64,000 bases of DNA from Atopsyche davidsoni (Eukaryota; Arthropoda; Insecta; Trichoptera; Hydrobiosidae), in NCBI GenBank assembly GCA_022113835.1, contig JAILWY010000023.1, positions 6,758,001 to 6,822,000 of the forward strand, in the 5' to 3' direction. This document shows positions 24,801-36,672 of the stretch, piece by piece (positions within the stretch are counted from its first letter, which is position 1; each line of letters begins with the position of its first letter). The notes under the pieces are model-generated. The model searched no databases. It saw only the letters and a list, made by a program, of their open reading frames with translations, and was not told the origin of the DNA. Position numbers and translations under genes: made by a program.

Positions 24801-25426
24801 TCGCCTTTGTTACTTTTATTTTTAAATGTATATCTGTGTAAATGTTTAGATACTATAAAAAGAAACACATGACGCTGTCGTTTGATACCCTCTAAATTAA
24901 GAGACAAACATTTCTGATTGGTATAATAATCAATTTTGACTTAAAATTCAACAAATAAATGTAATAAGCAACGATTGGATTGAACATTTTTTTGTAAATA
25001 ATTAGTGATATTTCTCAATTATTAATAATTGCTTGTGGGTAAGTATTATAAATAAATCTTTCAGGCCTAACTATAGGGGTTAAAATTATAGATAAGTAAA
25101 AGAGTGAATTCATGTGAACAACAACATTATTTGACCGTGTCTTATCTGAAGCATATTAAAAAAAACATTTTGTGTTATCTTGATAGTTTGACGGTGCATT
25201 TAAATCTATCATTAAATAAACACCGAGCGGGTAAAACATAAAATATATTTTGATCTACTATATTGTAATGACATGTTTGATTAGATGCACCTGCAAAAAA
25301 TGTATAAATAACAACAATCAGCACTAACCTCACTTTTCGCGCAGCTCAGCCGATATGCAGATTCACTTTATGATGATAATCGCTTCAAAAACGTAAACAG
25401 AATCACACGCGGCAAAAATAATATTT
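18851..25426. other. Long AT-rich non-coding stretch, GC-rich island at 22500-22680
   Basis: No gene is supported. The island at about 22500-22680 is strongly GC-rich against an AT-rich background and is open on both strands, including a minus-strand frame of about 60 codons rich in Ala, Arg and Pro. That composition is expected of any GC-rich DNA and I see no domain. A 20-base T run lies near 22388-22405. Confidence 0.4.
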
Positions 25427-25770
25427 CAGTCGGATCGAGCGAACGTCACGGCGGCGCTCGCCGGCGGTGTCTCGCCCTCAGTGGCGAGGGTGCCGGGGGT
25501 GGCGGGGGTGGCGGGGGTGGCCGGGGGTGGCTGCGTCGAGGAGCCGGGCTGGCCGGGAGATCAGAATCCGCCGGGACGTCCGCGCAGTGCCGCGGGTCGC
25601 CGTCTACTCGCTCGGGAAGGACGCCGCAAGGTCGCGAGACGAGCGGGGAGCGCCGCGAAGTTGCCGTGCGGAGAAGCAGCCGCGGCCACGTGACCCGCGC
25701 TGCATCCAGGACCAGAATAGCCGCCGAAGGGACCGACCGCTGACTCAACGGCAGATCTACCATTTTTTTT
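25427..25770. promoter_or_regulatory. GC-rich island, candidate promoter or 5' exon
   Basis: About 340 bp of CpG-rich DNA between AT-rich flanks. Its left edge has ttcagtcggatcg, a match to the arthropod initiator TCAGT, followed at once by GC-rich sequence. A short tandem array of ggggtggcg-like 9-mers lies at about 25488-25530. Several frames are open on both strands, as expected for this composition, but none shows a domain or clear splice pair. A transcription start with a GC-rich 5' UTR is the simplest guess; the strand is undetermined. Confidence 0.35.
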
Positions 25771-28510
25771 AAATGTCAACCCGTATTTAGAAAGAAAGCG
25801 AGCTATGCGCGCTGCGCGTTAAGTGTCTACGATGAAATGAGTAATTTCGGTTATTCGTCTGTTGTAAGCTATATTTTTTTTACAACGCGCGGAACTCACA
25901 ATAAATTTACTTCTTATCATTGCTGACATAGATTACACTAACCTATAAATACATTTTATATTTATAACTATGTACTCGGCGAATAGCAACGTACCCGAGA
26001 TTTTTCATTGATTCAAAATTCTCAATGAAATTGACTCAAGCAATTATCTGTACAAAAAAATTTGAACATGACAAAATAATCCATTTTGACTTGTAGTTGT
26101 ATTTGTGCCAATACTAATCATTATCAGTTGATTTGTGACAGCAGCGTGTTCCGAGCATCAAAAAATTATTTCCAGAATACGTGACATTTCATTTTTTTTT
26201 TAATTTTTATACTTATTCAATTTCTTTCTATGTTCATGTATCACTCGTAACTGAAAATGTATACTGGCTATTTAAAATGCGCAATCTTCGATAATGCTGC
26301 AACAGATTTTAAAATAAATAATACAATTAATTTTAAAACGTCATGGCTATTTTTTTAATAAAAAAAATAGCGCATGTGTGATAAATAGATAATATAAAAG
26401 AAATAATGCTAATAGGTGTCCGGTAAGTCCGGCGCTTGGAGGAAAAGTGTCGCAGTTACATGACAGCGAAAGAGGACGAGCTAGAGAATGCGGCTCCAAC
26501 TTGTTACGCAGAAGCACATTTTGGACATTAGTCGATATTTCTACTCGCATACCCTCGGATACTGTGTGGCACTTGCTACTTAATAGATGCGACTACCGCT
26601 CCAATAAGTATAATCTATTACATGCAAAAAAATGGCACTCAACGCAACTTAAATTCAATTGGAAAATGCTTCTAGTACATCTTAATAAGGTTAAATAAAT
26701 TCATCAATTTAACATTAAATTTAAAATTTCACAAAATACATGTAATGCAAATATCTGCAATATGCAATATATCGAATATTATGGTCACATATAAATCGTT
26801 GTTCAAATGTATTTATACAAGTAAATTAGGTACGCATAAAAATAGAGAATTTTATTTGATGCTTTTTGATTATAATACTTACCATCAAACCACTCAACCG
26901 CCTTGTTTAGTTGGTTACTAAAAATCACTTTTAAACACTGAAATTGGTTAGTTAAATACGTGCACTTTTGTAGGGTTCAAAATATGTAGTAAGTACCAAA
27001 AAAAAAATTAAGTGAAAATTTTAAATATCTTCGTACCTATTAAAATGTTATTTTATAGAAATCGTCAAATGAATTATGGGTTATCTTGTTATGGGTTGCG
27101 CTTTACAGCAAAAAAAATACGATACATATTTATAGTAATTTTTAAAATTATTTAACGTCGCATACAAATTTTTGACAATATTTTCTTCACGTGTCAAGAA
27201 ACCTTCGTAAATTCTGACATTGATAAGGTTCAAATATTGTTTATTATCAATATTTTTGTGTACAATTTATAATTGTAAACTTTTGCTTTCGATTATTATA
27301 AAAGGAGCAATAAATTTTAGATATTACAAATATAGAATAACTGATATGAGTAATACAAATAAATATATATAGTTTATGTTAATACACTGTATGAGTAATT
27401 TGATTGCGTAAACCGTTGTAAGGAAATATTTGCAACTATTTACATAAATTTTAACTTCTATACTTATCAGATACTACTCACACAAGTTAGCTATTGCTAA
27501 CAATTGAGAAATTATAGTAGAAAATACACTAAAGGATGTACAATGTGTTTTTATACGTAAAAGAAAAGAGCTTCTGAGGAATAAGAAATTAATGCTTTAG
27601 CTTTAGGGCGAGATGCGCACATACGTACTTTTATAATTTGTGTACGGGTAGGGGAGAAGGTTTATTTACTCGTAATGTATGGGGTATTACTTGAATATTT
27701 CCCAATGCAATTGCTCTTACCACCATCATATGCAAAACTATCGAGTCTAGTCAAACTATTTAGTGGGCCAAATTTATAGATTCAATTAAATAAACAAAGT
27801 TAAATCATTTCTCATTAGTAAATCATTAACCGTTAAATATATATTTGTATTGTAATAATACTATCATGAATTTGAAAAATCATGGGATGAGAAATTAGAT
27901 ACCCATTAACTTTGTAAAAATCACTACCGTTGAATTATAACCGAATCCGATTTCTCTACGTCCCTAGAACAACTCAACAATAATCTATAAATATAAAGCA
28001 ATAATCGATAACCGTTCTATAAGCGTAGACCATAAAGGGTTAACATAGTATTATACAAAGAAATTTTGAAGAAATAAATAGTTTCTAATTTTATTTTTAT
28101 TTACCAAAGGTAGTTCAAGACACGCCTACGAGTTCTATGCACGAACAATCTAGAAGTGTATTTACAGTAAAAGTTAACCGTCAACTACAGCTAACAAGGT
28201 CGAAGTAACGCGTCAATAAATAAACTTGAACCAAATCTATAAAAGGCCATACAAACATATTATAAATGTGCTACATATTTATACGTAGGTGAAGAATGTC
28301 TGCAGGCAGTATGCAGTACCAAGAAATTAGTGATCAAACAATGTGGAAAATACATTTTCGGATTCAAAAGTTGATAGGACTGGTGAGCAGTGAGCTTCAA
28401 AAATAAAATTAAACTACAAAAATAGTAGTATGAATATGATTAGAATTGTTCACATAATATTTTATTTTTTTATAATGATGCAGGTCATTTAAAATTTTAA
28501 GACATTGTTG
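25771..28510. other. AT-rich non-coding stretch
   Basis: No gene is supported. A short A/T palindrome (gctattttttt and its complement) lies at about 26346-26372. The frame at 26447-26698 has no recognisable domain. Confidence 0.5.
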
Positions 28511-28580
28511 AATCATGAACACTGGCTCAGTGAAATGGTCGCCAACCTTCTATGAAGAGAGGCACTTGATGAAGAAGACG
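28511..28580 (+). mobile_element. Truncated LINE 3' tail, copy
   Basis: It contains catgaacactggctcag, then aatggtcgccaaccttcta, gaggcacttgatgaagaag. The same words in the same order are found at 14990-15082, and the reverse complement of the later part near 29366-29410. This is a very short 5'-truncated fragment. Confidence 0.55.
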
Positions 28581-29225
28581 TTGTTGCTTTTATTCGATCA
28601 ATTTATACTATAAATTTTCATCTATCTACTTTGCCCTTTTTTTACTGAATTCAATATCCGCGATTAAACTACTTTATTACAAGATTGCATTGTCAGCCAC
28701 TCATTACGCTTTGGCAATGGTCGTTTACTAAACCAGATGTTCGTAAATCTTGGCTGAATAATATCATAAAAGGGAGTATTACGTCATTATACCATTTTTA
28801 TCAATAGCATTAGCAAAAGATACTTTGATACCTTTTACATAAAAACTCTGAGATAAATTTAAGGTCTTAAATTGCAATACTTTGCATTGCAGTATTTGCA
28901 CCGTGTAAAGGATCAGGACTCGTTGAAGAAACGTTGACGGTGTCCTAAATTTAGCAGAATATTTTTGACCATGATATTTAATAGTTAGGATGGAATCGAA
29001 TTCGAGTATAGACATTGAAGATTTTTAGTTTTTTCAATTCCGTTAATCTTCAGAACAACTGTTAAGATAAATGGTTCTGATTTCTGTTTTCTGTGGTTTC
29101 CTAGTGCTCTGTCTAGACATAGCCCGATCTGGCTCTGCGTGATAACAAAAATTGATCAAACTTTTCACTTATTTAATCGTTGCATTAAAAAATCTATAGC
29201 TTTGCACCCAAACGGGAAAAATAAT
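28581..29225. other. Non-coding stretch
   Basis: AT-rich, with one minus-strand open frame (28779-29015) that has no recognisable domain. No supported feature. Confidence 0.4.
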
Positions 29226-29340
29226 TTCAAGATTCTTTATTATCATTTATTTTAATTCACAATACTTTTTACGACTATGCTTACAATATGTTATGGGGCT
29301 ATCCCCTGATTCTGCGCGCAGATTGTGGGCCCACGTGTGG
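29226..29340. repeat. Dispersed repeat with ctgcgcgcag core, copy 1
   Basis: This stretch contains ctgattctgcgcgcagattg followed by tgggcc. A similar stretch at 42870-42972 reads cttgatactgcgcgcaggtt then gtggga, with AT-rich leaders that also look alike. It is probably the 3' end of a retrotransposon family. The word ctgcgcgcag is itself a perfect palindrome. Confidence 0.45.
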
Positions 29341-29365
29341 TTTTTAAACTATTAAACTTTCTTTC

Positions 29366-29640
29366 ACTTTATTCTTCTAATGCTTCTTCTCATAGGAGGT
29401 TGGTGACCATTCTCACCAATTCGGCTTAGCTTTTAACTTCCAGCCCCTGGCGTAATTTCCGCATCCACGCAAGTTTCCTTCTTCAATGCCCCTTTTTTCT
29501 TCGTTTTTCCTCGGACTTAATATGGCCAAAATAGGAGACCTTAGTTCTAAGAGTTTTCCTTATTTGCCCATTCTGTGCAAGACTCTCTCATTTGTGACGC
29601 GGTCAGCCCACGGCATTTTAATGGCCTAAGTCCCATACTC
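29366..29640 (-). mobile_element. Truncated LINE 3' end (RTE-like), reverse orientation
   Basis: Read on the minus strand it codes W-A-D-R-V-T-N-E-R-V-L-H-R-M-G-K then a stop, and further on K-V-S-Y-F-G-H-I, with a frameshift between. A tryptophan followed by V-T-N-E and then F-G-H-I is the usual order at the C-terminus of RTE-like reverse transcriptases. It ends with aatggtcaccaacctccta, agaagaagc, as in the copies at 15391 and 28511. It is a pseudogene fragment with stops and frameshifts. Confidence 0.65.
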
Positions 29641-32415
29641 GAGTTTTTTTGATCATTTTCTGGTCCGTTTTGCGAAAAATCGACTGCACCAATCAAAAAA
29701 ATTTATATGCAAAAAGTTAGATACATCTCTTCTTCCAAACAGAATATTTTATTATTACATGTAAATTTACTTTAATATGATAAATATGTGTTTTTCCGAT
29801 TGAAGTGTAGGAATTTGGAGATTCGTCATGTCCCTGTTCTAAGAGTCATAAACATTTAAAAGTCTTTTTTTAAATTTGAATTAAAAGATTAAATATAAAC
29901 CTTGTGCAATTTCAACATCTAAATGGGCGTTAATTAAATAATAAAAAATAGATGAATATGATTTATAGTTTTTTCAATACTCTATAAAAAAAATCAACAT
30001 TCGACATAGAAAAATAAAGTGACAATTAAATTATTTTAATGACACGATTTCGCCAGTCAAAACGGTCCTTTTTTTGTGGCAGACGGGGGATGGACACCAA
30101 GCAAGGTTAGGTAGCAAGACCCTTAAGGATTCTCCTATAAAGCCACATTGCAAACGCCTCAATTTTCACCTAAAAAAAGAGAAAAAATTGTATGACAGTA
30201 GCATAAGTGGTTGGAATCAATGTGACGCGATAATGTTTCCCGCGGCATGCGCATTTAGTCTCCGCCGAGCGCCGGCGCGTCCAGGATCAGCTGTTCCCAC
30301 ACACGCAAGGCTTGACAGTTCCTACGGCGCCGCAGCACACCCCGGCAAAATGTATTTCTCCGGCACTTGAGCAGTGTCTTTAAAACACCCGGCAGCCCAA
30401 GACATACCGGCGTGATTACCCATCTATGTGAAACAATTCCGACGCCTTGTCCATTCAGCTTTTCGGCTATTTCCTGTTTGGAAAATTGCGTAAATAGTGG
30501 CGGTCCATCTGCAATGCGGCAAAAGGCGAGTGCCGGCGCGGGGTTTGAAATCTTGGGATGTGTTTCTTAGTTTATTTGCGGGCAGTGCTTTATTCAGAAT
30601 GTGAATTATGTGCTTTATGTTAATATGTGTGTGACGAAGCTTCCTCGTTCGTGTGATTTTCTTCAATATGGGATTTTTTCAGTAAGGGTGAGTTTTGTGT
30701 AGCAGGCATATTTTTATGAATGGAAATATTGCATAACGATAAATTTCAATTTTTATGAATTGTTTTGATAGTGATATCAAATGCTACGTTTTACATTATT
30801 TTTATTTTAATGCGTAAATGTATATTTCTGAATCAACCATTTGTTGTCTCTGACCTGATAAAAATCATTTGGGTAGAAAGAAATATTCAAAAATCATAAA
30901 AAATATCAATTATTGTATAAAATCGTATTAACTCAATTGTTGCTTACTGATAGAGAAACTTGTGAATTGAATGTTTAACGCATGTCATGCTTTTGTTTCA
31001 AAGCTATTTAGATACTAGTACGAATTGATCTACCCTGCATAGAAGGGTGATCGGACATTTTTTGGCATGATTTTCATCAATATAAATAATATTAAATCAA
31101 ACTGATTGTTCATACAACGAATGTAAATACACATAACAATTTTGATGTAATTATTTAATCATTGTTATTTTCTTGTCTTTTAACTCACTTTAACTCTCGG
31201 GTACCAATTAAAATCCGCCAAATCGTGCTCATAGCGTTTGCGAATTCAAATACTTCAAGGCAAGTGGCACTCGTCCACCCTAGGGACCCACAAAGCTCCA
31301 AACCGGCAGGTCGTTTTACCTGGGAACAGCGTGCCAAAAACACAGATAGCGAACAGATGTGCATTTATGCCTGCTAGTAAAAGAGGACGAACAGAATAAT
31401 CAGAATTCCTCAAATCTAACACGCGAAGATTATTCTTGGGGAGTGCCAAGAATTGCCAAATCTTCGTATCCAGTTAAGGACGAATTCCCATTTGAGTCTG
31501 ACGGCATTTGCAAAATTAAATGCCAGAGATTGTCAACTTCGTACTTGAAATGGCTTCAAGAAGTGCAGTCGGAATGCCGGCTCAGCGGCAGCCGAACACT
31601 TGCGAAAACAAGACATACGTTCTCATTCCAACCCAAAGATCTCGCCAAAACCAAAGGCAAATGACCTCTGCAAGTCAAGGAGATGATAGGAATCCTAAAA
31701 CATATTTAAAAGTATAAATAGGCACTGTGCATTTGATTTCCGATAACCCCAGGACGGTTGTATTATGGATGGTGCTTCCTATACCGAACTGAAACTTACT
31801 GCTGCCGCGACTTATTTATCACGATACCCTCTATTTAAATAAAAGACAAATAAATTCAACAAAATGTTATCGCGGACTACATTCAATATAATTTTATTAC
31901 CACAGGCTTTGAAAACCTGAAAACACGTATTTTTATTCATCTCGATCGAGTCTGCTCATTATCATTCCGCTAGAGCTATATTAAATTAGTATAAGTTTAT
32001 TTAGGCAGTATCAATATTTAATTTCAGCATCTTCGTATCTACTTTTCTGTACTCATCGTCTTGACCTCTACTTAATAGAGATATTGCACTTTTGATAATG
32101 TGTTGTTTTAAAGTTTTATCCAGACTAGTTTTGACATTAATTCCACTATTTCCTTAACCACATTGCAATGATAATTTTAACAATCCAAATGTTTTTAGAT
32201 ATGATATACAGACGCCTAAATATTTTTTTTTATATTTCTTCCTTCTCTGTATTTAAAAATATGTTCGTTTTTTTATCTGCGCTACGCCTCTACAATGAAC
32301 GAGGAGGATACGGAGAAATATAACGACGTCAATTTACAAATACTACAGTTACTGAGAGAGATGATTGTTACATTCCAGCTTGGTTCCGGGGGTGGCGGTG
32401 GGTGGAGTGGGTGGC
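29641..32415. other. Non-coding stretch upstream of the DIPK-like gene
   Basis: A GC-richer island at 30230-30560 and a mixed-composition block at 31190-31720 are open in several frames with no recognisable domain. Either could hold 5' untranslated exons or a promoter of the downstream gene. At 32295 an ATG opens MNEEDTEKYNDVNLQ in a different frame from the DIPK-like protein. This may be an upstream open frame or unspliced 5' sequence, since attccag at about 32377 could serve as an acceptor. Confidence 0.4.
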
Positions 32416-33603
32416 ATGCGTCTGGGGCGAGCGTGGCGGCGCCTGGGCGCTGTGGCCGGCGCGCTGGGAGCCGCCGCTCTGGCCGCGGGTCTGCTGCTGC
32501 ACTGGGGAGTGCTCTGCACCAACACGCGCGTCTGGCACCATGTCAACCGAGTCGTGAGTAGCACACGCGTTACAGACCTCCTACCGAGCTCGGCTCACCT
32601 TCTCGCTGAGCGATCTAAATCGACACGTATCGCTACATGATGATAATTTTTCCAGTGTATAGAGCACATGTCCGGCGAGGCTCTCGGCAGTCTGTGTGAA
32701 CCGTTGTGCGTTCTAGAAGCGGTCCAGGCTCTGACCTGCCAGGCTTCCACGAGAGGAAGAGACGCCGTCTTCAGCGGCAACTGGAACGGCCGGGAGCTAG
32801 TCTTCAAATCGCCCATCAAAAAGAACGTCTTCGAACCGGACCTCCTCTACTGGGTAGACGAGCGCAAGAACAGACACTACCCGAGCGATGAGGAATTCAA
32901 AACCATGATCAAAGATCTCGTCATGTCCAAAACGAACATCACCATCTCGGACGTCAAGGCGGACGAGCTTAGCCGACTTCCTAAGGAAGAAGAGGATACA
33001 AGTCTGATTCAGGTGCAGGACTCCTCTCGCCGGGCGACGGAAATGGACAACGTTTGGATCCTGCTTCAGGACTACGACTATCTTCTCACCGTGCTGTTTG
33101 CGAGCGACGGTCTGTTTCCGAAACGCGTCGGCACTTGCGGCTCGCTGTATGCCGTCGAGCGCTCCGAGCCCATCAAGGGAACCTCGGCTTTGTTCTCACT
33201 CGAGGACACCGAAGAGGAGTGGGAAAGGCGGTCCCACTTGGCGGTACTTATTCTCGAATTACTCGAGAAGTTTGATCGCGCACACTTGAAGCTCTGTCGA
33301 GTGGAGCTGGCGTTCTTCGGGACTTCCGGGGGGAAGCTGAGGTTCCTGGAGCCGAGCAGCGCGGCGGGAAGGAAGGGGACATGCCGGGACGGCGGCACCG
33401 GGGACAGCCTGCAGCGCGTGTGCGAGCGCGTGTACCTGGGCTGGGCGGCTCGGGGGCGGGTGCTGCTGCCGGGCCTGCTCATGTCGCAGCGCGCGCCCGC
33501 CGCCCTGGCCGCCCTGCTGCGTCGCTGTGCCGACCCTGGCGCCGTCCCGCATCCTCCCTCCTTCAAGAGAGCGCTCTACAACACACTCGTCAAAAGGCAC
33601 TGA
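32416..33603 (+). CDS. FAM69/DIPK1-type divergent protein kinase domain protein
   Basis: Two exons, 32416-32553 and 32656-33603, with a 102-nt GT-AG intron (gtgagt...tccag, phase 0), give 361 residues. The start at 32416 precedes a basic stretch (residues 2-9) and a hydrophobic segment (about 11-33), giving a type II single-pass topology as in FAM69 proteins of the ER and Golgi. The luminal part begins with conserved cysteines (C34, C47, C60, C64, C74, including G-S-L-C-E-P-L-C), then a W-N-G-R-E-L-V-F-K stretch and VGTCGSLYAVE, which matches the family's G-x-C-G-x-x-Y motif. Family members resemble kinases but often lack activity. I see no clear HRD or DFG motif; HLKLCRVELAF and LRFLEPSS occupy their places. 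The C-terminal third is Ala/Arg-rich and GC-rich. DIPK1 rather than DIPK2 is my best guess. Confidence 0.8.
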
Positions 33604-36572
33604 CGCTCACTACTTGGAATATGGAATACATCTCCATCGTACAACCTGAAAAATCGCTAAATCCCATAACACCATCAAAACTCTTAAAACATCACCTACG
33701 TAAATTAATTACTTGTCTAAATAATAGACAAGTATATTAAAACACCACGATCAGATCACAGATTACAGCAATCACTGCAAATTATTAACAGAACTTAATG
33801 GTCTTCACTTAAAAATTCACGCCGAAGGGTAAAAGATATTTTATCGAAGCAGACTTTACTGTCACTTTAATTATGCCGTAAATAGTGTTGCCACTCGAGC
33901 AGCACTGGACCAACTTCCACAATCGCATCTAAGTACTATATTGTTGAATAATTTCTACTCCCAACTGTCCCTGTCTTCCGCTTCAAAGTAAGGCTACCAC
34001 TGTCTTACTTAAAATATATATGCGATACAATTATTATTAGTGACGTCCAACTTCTGGAAAAATTTTATTTTACTTAATTTACTGCGTCCAATTTACAGAA
34101 TCAGGCGTATTTATAAACACAGATTACCTTGTGTAAAATATATGTCACGAGTGGGGTAAAAGCCCCCATTATTTGGAATAGCACATCGATGGTCTTTATG
34201 CACTGCGAGATTTGAAAAAAATGTTGCAGTTTCATGTTTGAATATAAATTAATAACAATATTTATGTCTTAAGAGAATAGTGGTTAATAAGAATATGACT
34301 CGAACCCCACTTGTGACAATTATTATTTTCGTGGTATCATGCTTGAGGTTTAGACTTGGAATCGCTTTTTAAAACAATAAAAAATATTATTGCTCATCGG
34401 ATTCATTTTAATAATACTTTTAACTACTAAATTTATTTAAATTTTGTTTAAAAAATAAAATAGAAACTTAAAAGAAATTAGAATAATATATAGTATGAAT
34501 CAAGAATAATAAATACCTTGTCTTACCTAAAGAATGATACCATTTGTGTTTTATGTCCATTTTAATACTTTTGTATTGCATATAGAAACTTGCATAATTT
34601 CTCATGAGTATTAAATACTCGTTCGTGTATAATCATCTCCTAATACTTTCGACTTCCAAAAATATATAAACAGTAGTCATAAGTACTCCTAGGATAGTTA
34701 GCCGATAAACACAAGAAATGTGATCATCTCACCTCAAAGAATGTGATAGTCAATGCCTCCTGCATACTCGCAGTTAGTTTACTCTCGTAATGTAAGCACG
34801 GATACTTCTTCCGGATAATAAACTAGCGTGTAAGGCAGAATGGGTTGTGAGGGCGGAGGGAGAGCTCTGAGGGTGCCATCTGCGTGACCTCGGGTAGTAC
34901 TGATAAGGAAAATTTGAAAAGGCCCGGGCTATACTGATAAGTGTAAAATCAATACTCTGCTTTCAAGATGCTCTCCCTGAAAGATTTTGACTGAAAACTT
35001 CTGTAAATGACATTTCAAAACTCCAGGTGGACTCAAAAACTGAGCGAATTGTTTACGTTTTGAATGTACCATCACTGAACAAAGGTTTTGCTGTAGGCAA
35101 AAAAAATTGTTTCCCAGTCCTGGTTTGAATCGCCAGGGTACAAATAATTTTCTTGTATTTTCGGGTCACGTTACGTTTTTCCCAACTATATATTTATATT
35201 TTTAGTAACACAGTGAGGAATGGAAAGACACGCGATGAAAATATCCAAACAGATATCAGGGAGTTCTTTCACAAATAAAATGGCAGGTATACAATTAGCC
35301 AACCCCGATCATTTACTATTCTTCAAAAGATCCAGTAAAGACAAGATAGAACCCTGGCGATTCCGGGTGCTCTGAAGGTCCACATATAAATATTTGTGTA
35401 AGCAGTAAGGGTCTTCATGAAAAATTCACTGTGAAAATTGTATTAGGATTCCATAGTATCGTGTCAATTTGGTGGTTCAAACGCGATACTTACTTTAACT
35501 TTTTTTTTCGAGTGAAACCACGAGTTTTGAAATGTTTATCTAAATGCTCAGAATATATGAAAATGAAGGAAGTGAAACTTAATTAAAATATAATCTTCGG
35601 CATCTGAATAGAAAATTCAGAGTTACTATCTATTTAATAAAATATTTGTGATATAAGTCAACTGCATCAAGCATAGATTAACGTCAGTAAGTGCACTTCC
35701 TTTCATTTTAAATATTGTAAGTCATAAATTTCAAAAAATTATGATAAACTTAGTTAGGTTTTTCCTTGGGTACTAGTTTTTAATTCTTTAGCACAATTTG
35801 CCGATAAAAAGGGCACTAGATTAGAAGTACTTGTTATATACATCGGGTAGTTTTTTTCTAACCTACGAATGGTTATTTTAAACACTAGCAAATACTAGAA
35901 ACATCCTCACTGAAGGGTTTAGATAGAAAATTTACGAATCAAGTACACAAAGTAATTATTCTAATCCTTAAGATTTTTTATTTAGATTTAAAAAGGTAAT
36001 ATTAGATACACCAATTTAAATATTTCAATTAACGTACAATACGTACGTACGTTCTTAGTATAAGAATAGGACCTTATTGGTCAGTTTTTTTTTAACGGGC
36101 GTAATATTTTCCCATACGGATCTTAAATCATATAAATACATCATTTATTGTACATTTTATTTTTTGTCTGTTTATTAAATTTTAAACAGTGTGCGGAGAG
36201 AAAAAATATATGAGATTGTTTGAAACAGCCATTGAGCATCGCAATTTAACATAAAATATACGTAAAAATAATAATACATTTGTGGTAAAATAAACACAGC
36301 GAAAATCTTAATAGTAAGATTATCAAATTTTAAAATATGATTGACACCAAAAACAAGATTTTTTTATTCAAATTAAATTAAATTATAAATGAAATATGTG
36401 AAAATTAAATGTTATTTGCCACAAAAACTAAAATAACACCGTGCAATGTCTATTTCATATATACGTTTAAATATAATATGCATATACGTTTCGTACTAGC
36501 TTCAATATTCAATATTCTAATTTGATTTTTTATATAAAAATATTTTTTTGTGATTTTCCACGTTTACGTTTA
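33604..36572. other. 3' flank and intergenic, AT-rich
   Basis: No coding feature is supported. A cctggtttgaatcgccaggg stretch at about 35119-35138 resembles a tRNA T-arm or SINE B box, without enough flanking structure to call. A perfect 12-bp palindrome acgtacgtacgt lies at 36041-36052. Confidence 0.45.
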
Positions 36573-36672
36573 TATTGTGACCAGTTTTGCCAACTTACCT
36601 TTATGGCATTTTTAAACAAAAAATAAAACGCCAGCACGCTAACGAGATAAGTTGGCGAAACTGGTCGCAATA
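36573..36672. mobile_element. MITE with 25-bp inverted arms (tattgygaccagtt...)
   Basis: The left arm 36573-36597 (tattgtgaccagttttgcca...) and right arm 36648-36672 are reverse complements with two mismatches over 25 bases. The 50-base centre contains gccagcacgctaacgag. The same words occur, degraded, at 18768-18850, and a related core lies in the hairpin at 7162-7319. Non-coding and probably non-autonomous. Outer ends may extend beyond the arms. Confidence 0.7.

Noticed and set aside
25446..25772. Overlapping open frames of 70-105 codons on both strands
   Set aside because: They arise from GC-rich composition with few stop codons; residues are Arg/Pro/Ala/Gly-biased in every frame, with no domain or splice support.
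31162..31717. Overlapping 65-101-codon frames upstream of the DIPK-like gene
   Set aside because: No recognised domain, and frames shift between stops without consistent splice sites; left as intergenic or possible 5' UTR.
33078..33566. 162-codon minus-strand frame antisense to the DIPK-like gene
   Set aside because: It is the shadow of the GC-rich sense coding exon.
35111..35140. cctggtttgaatcgccaggg, like a tRNA T-arm
   Set aside because: The loop would be nine bases instead of seven, and no acceptor, D or anticodon arms can be formed around it.
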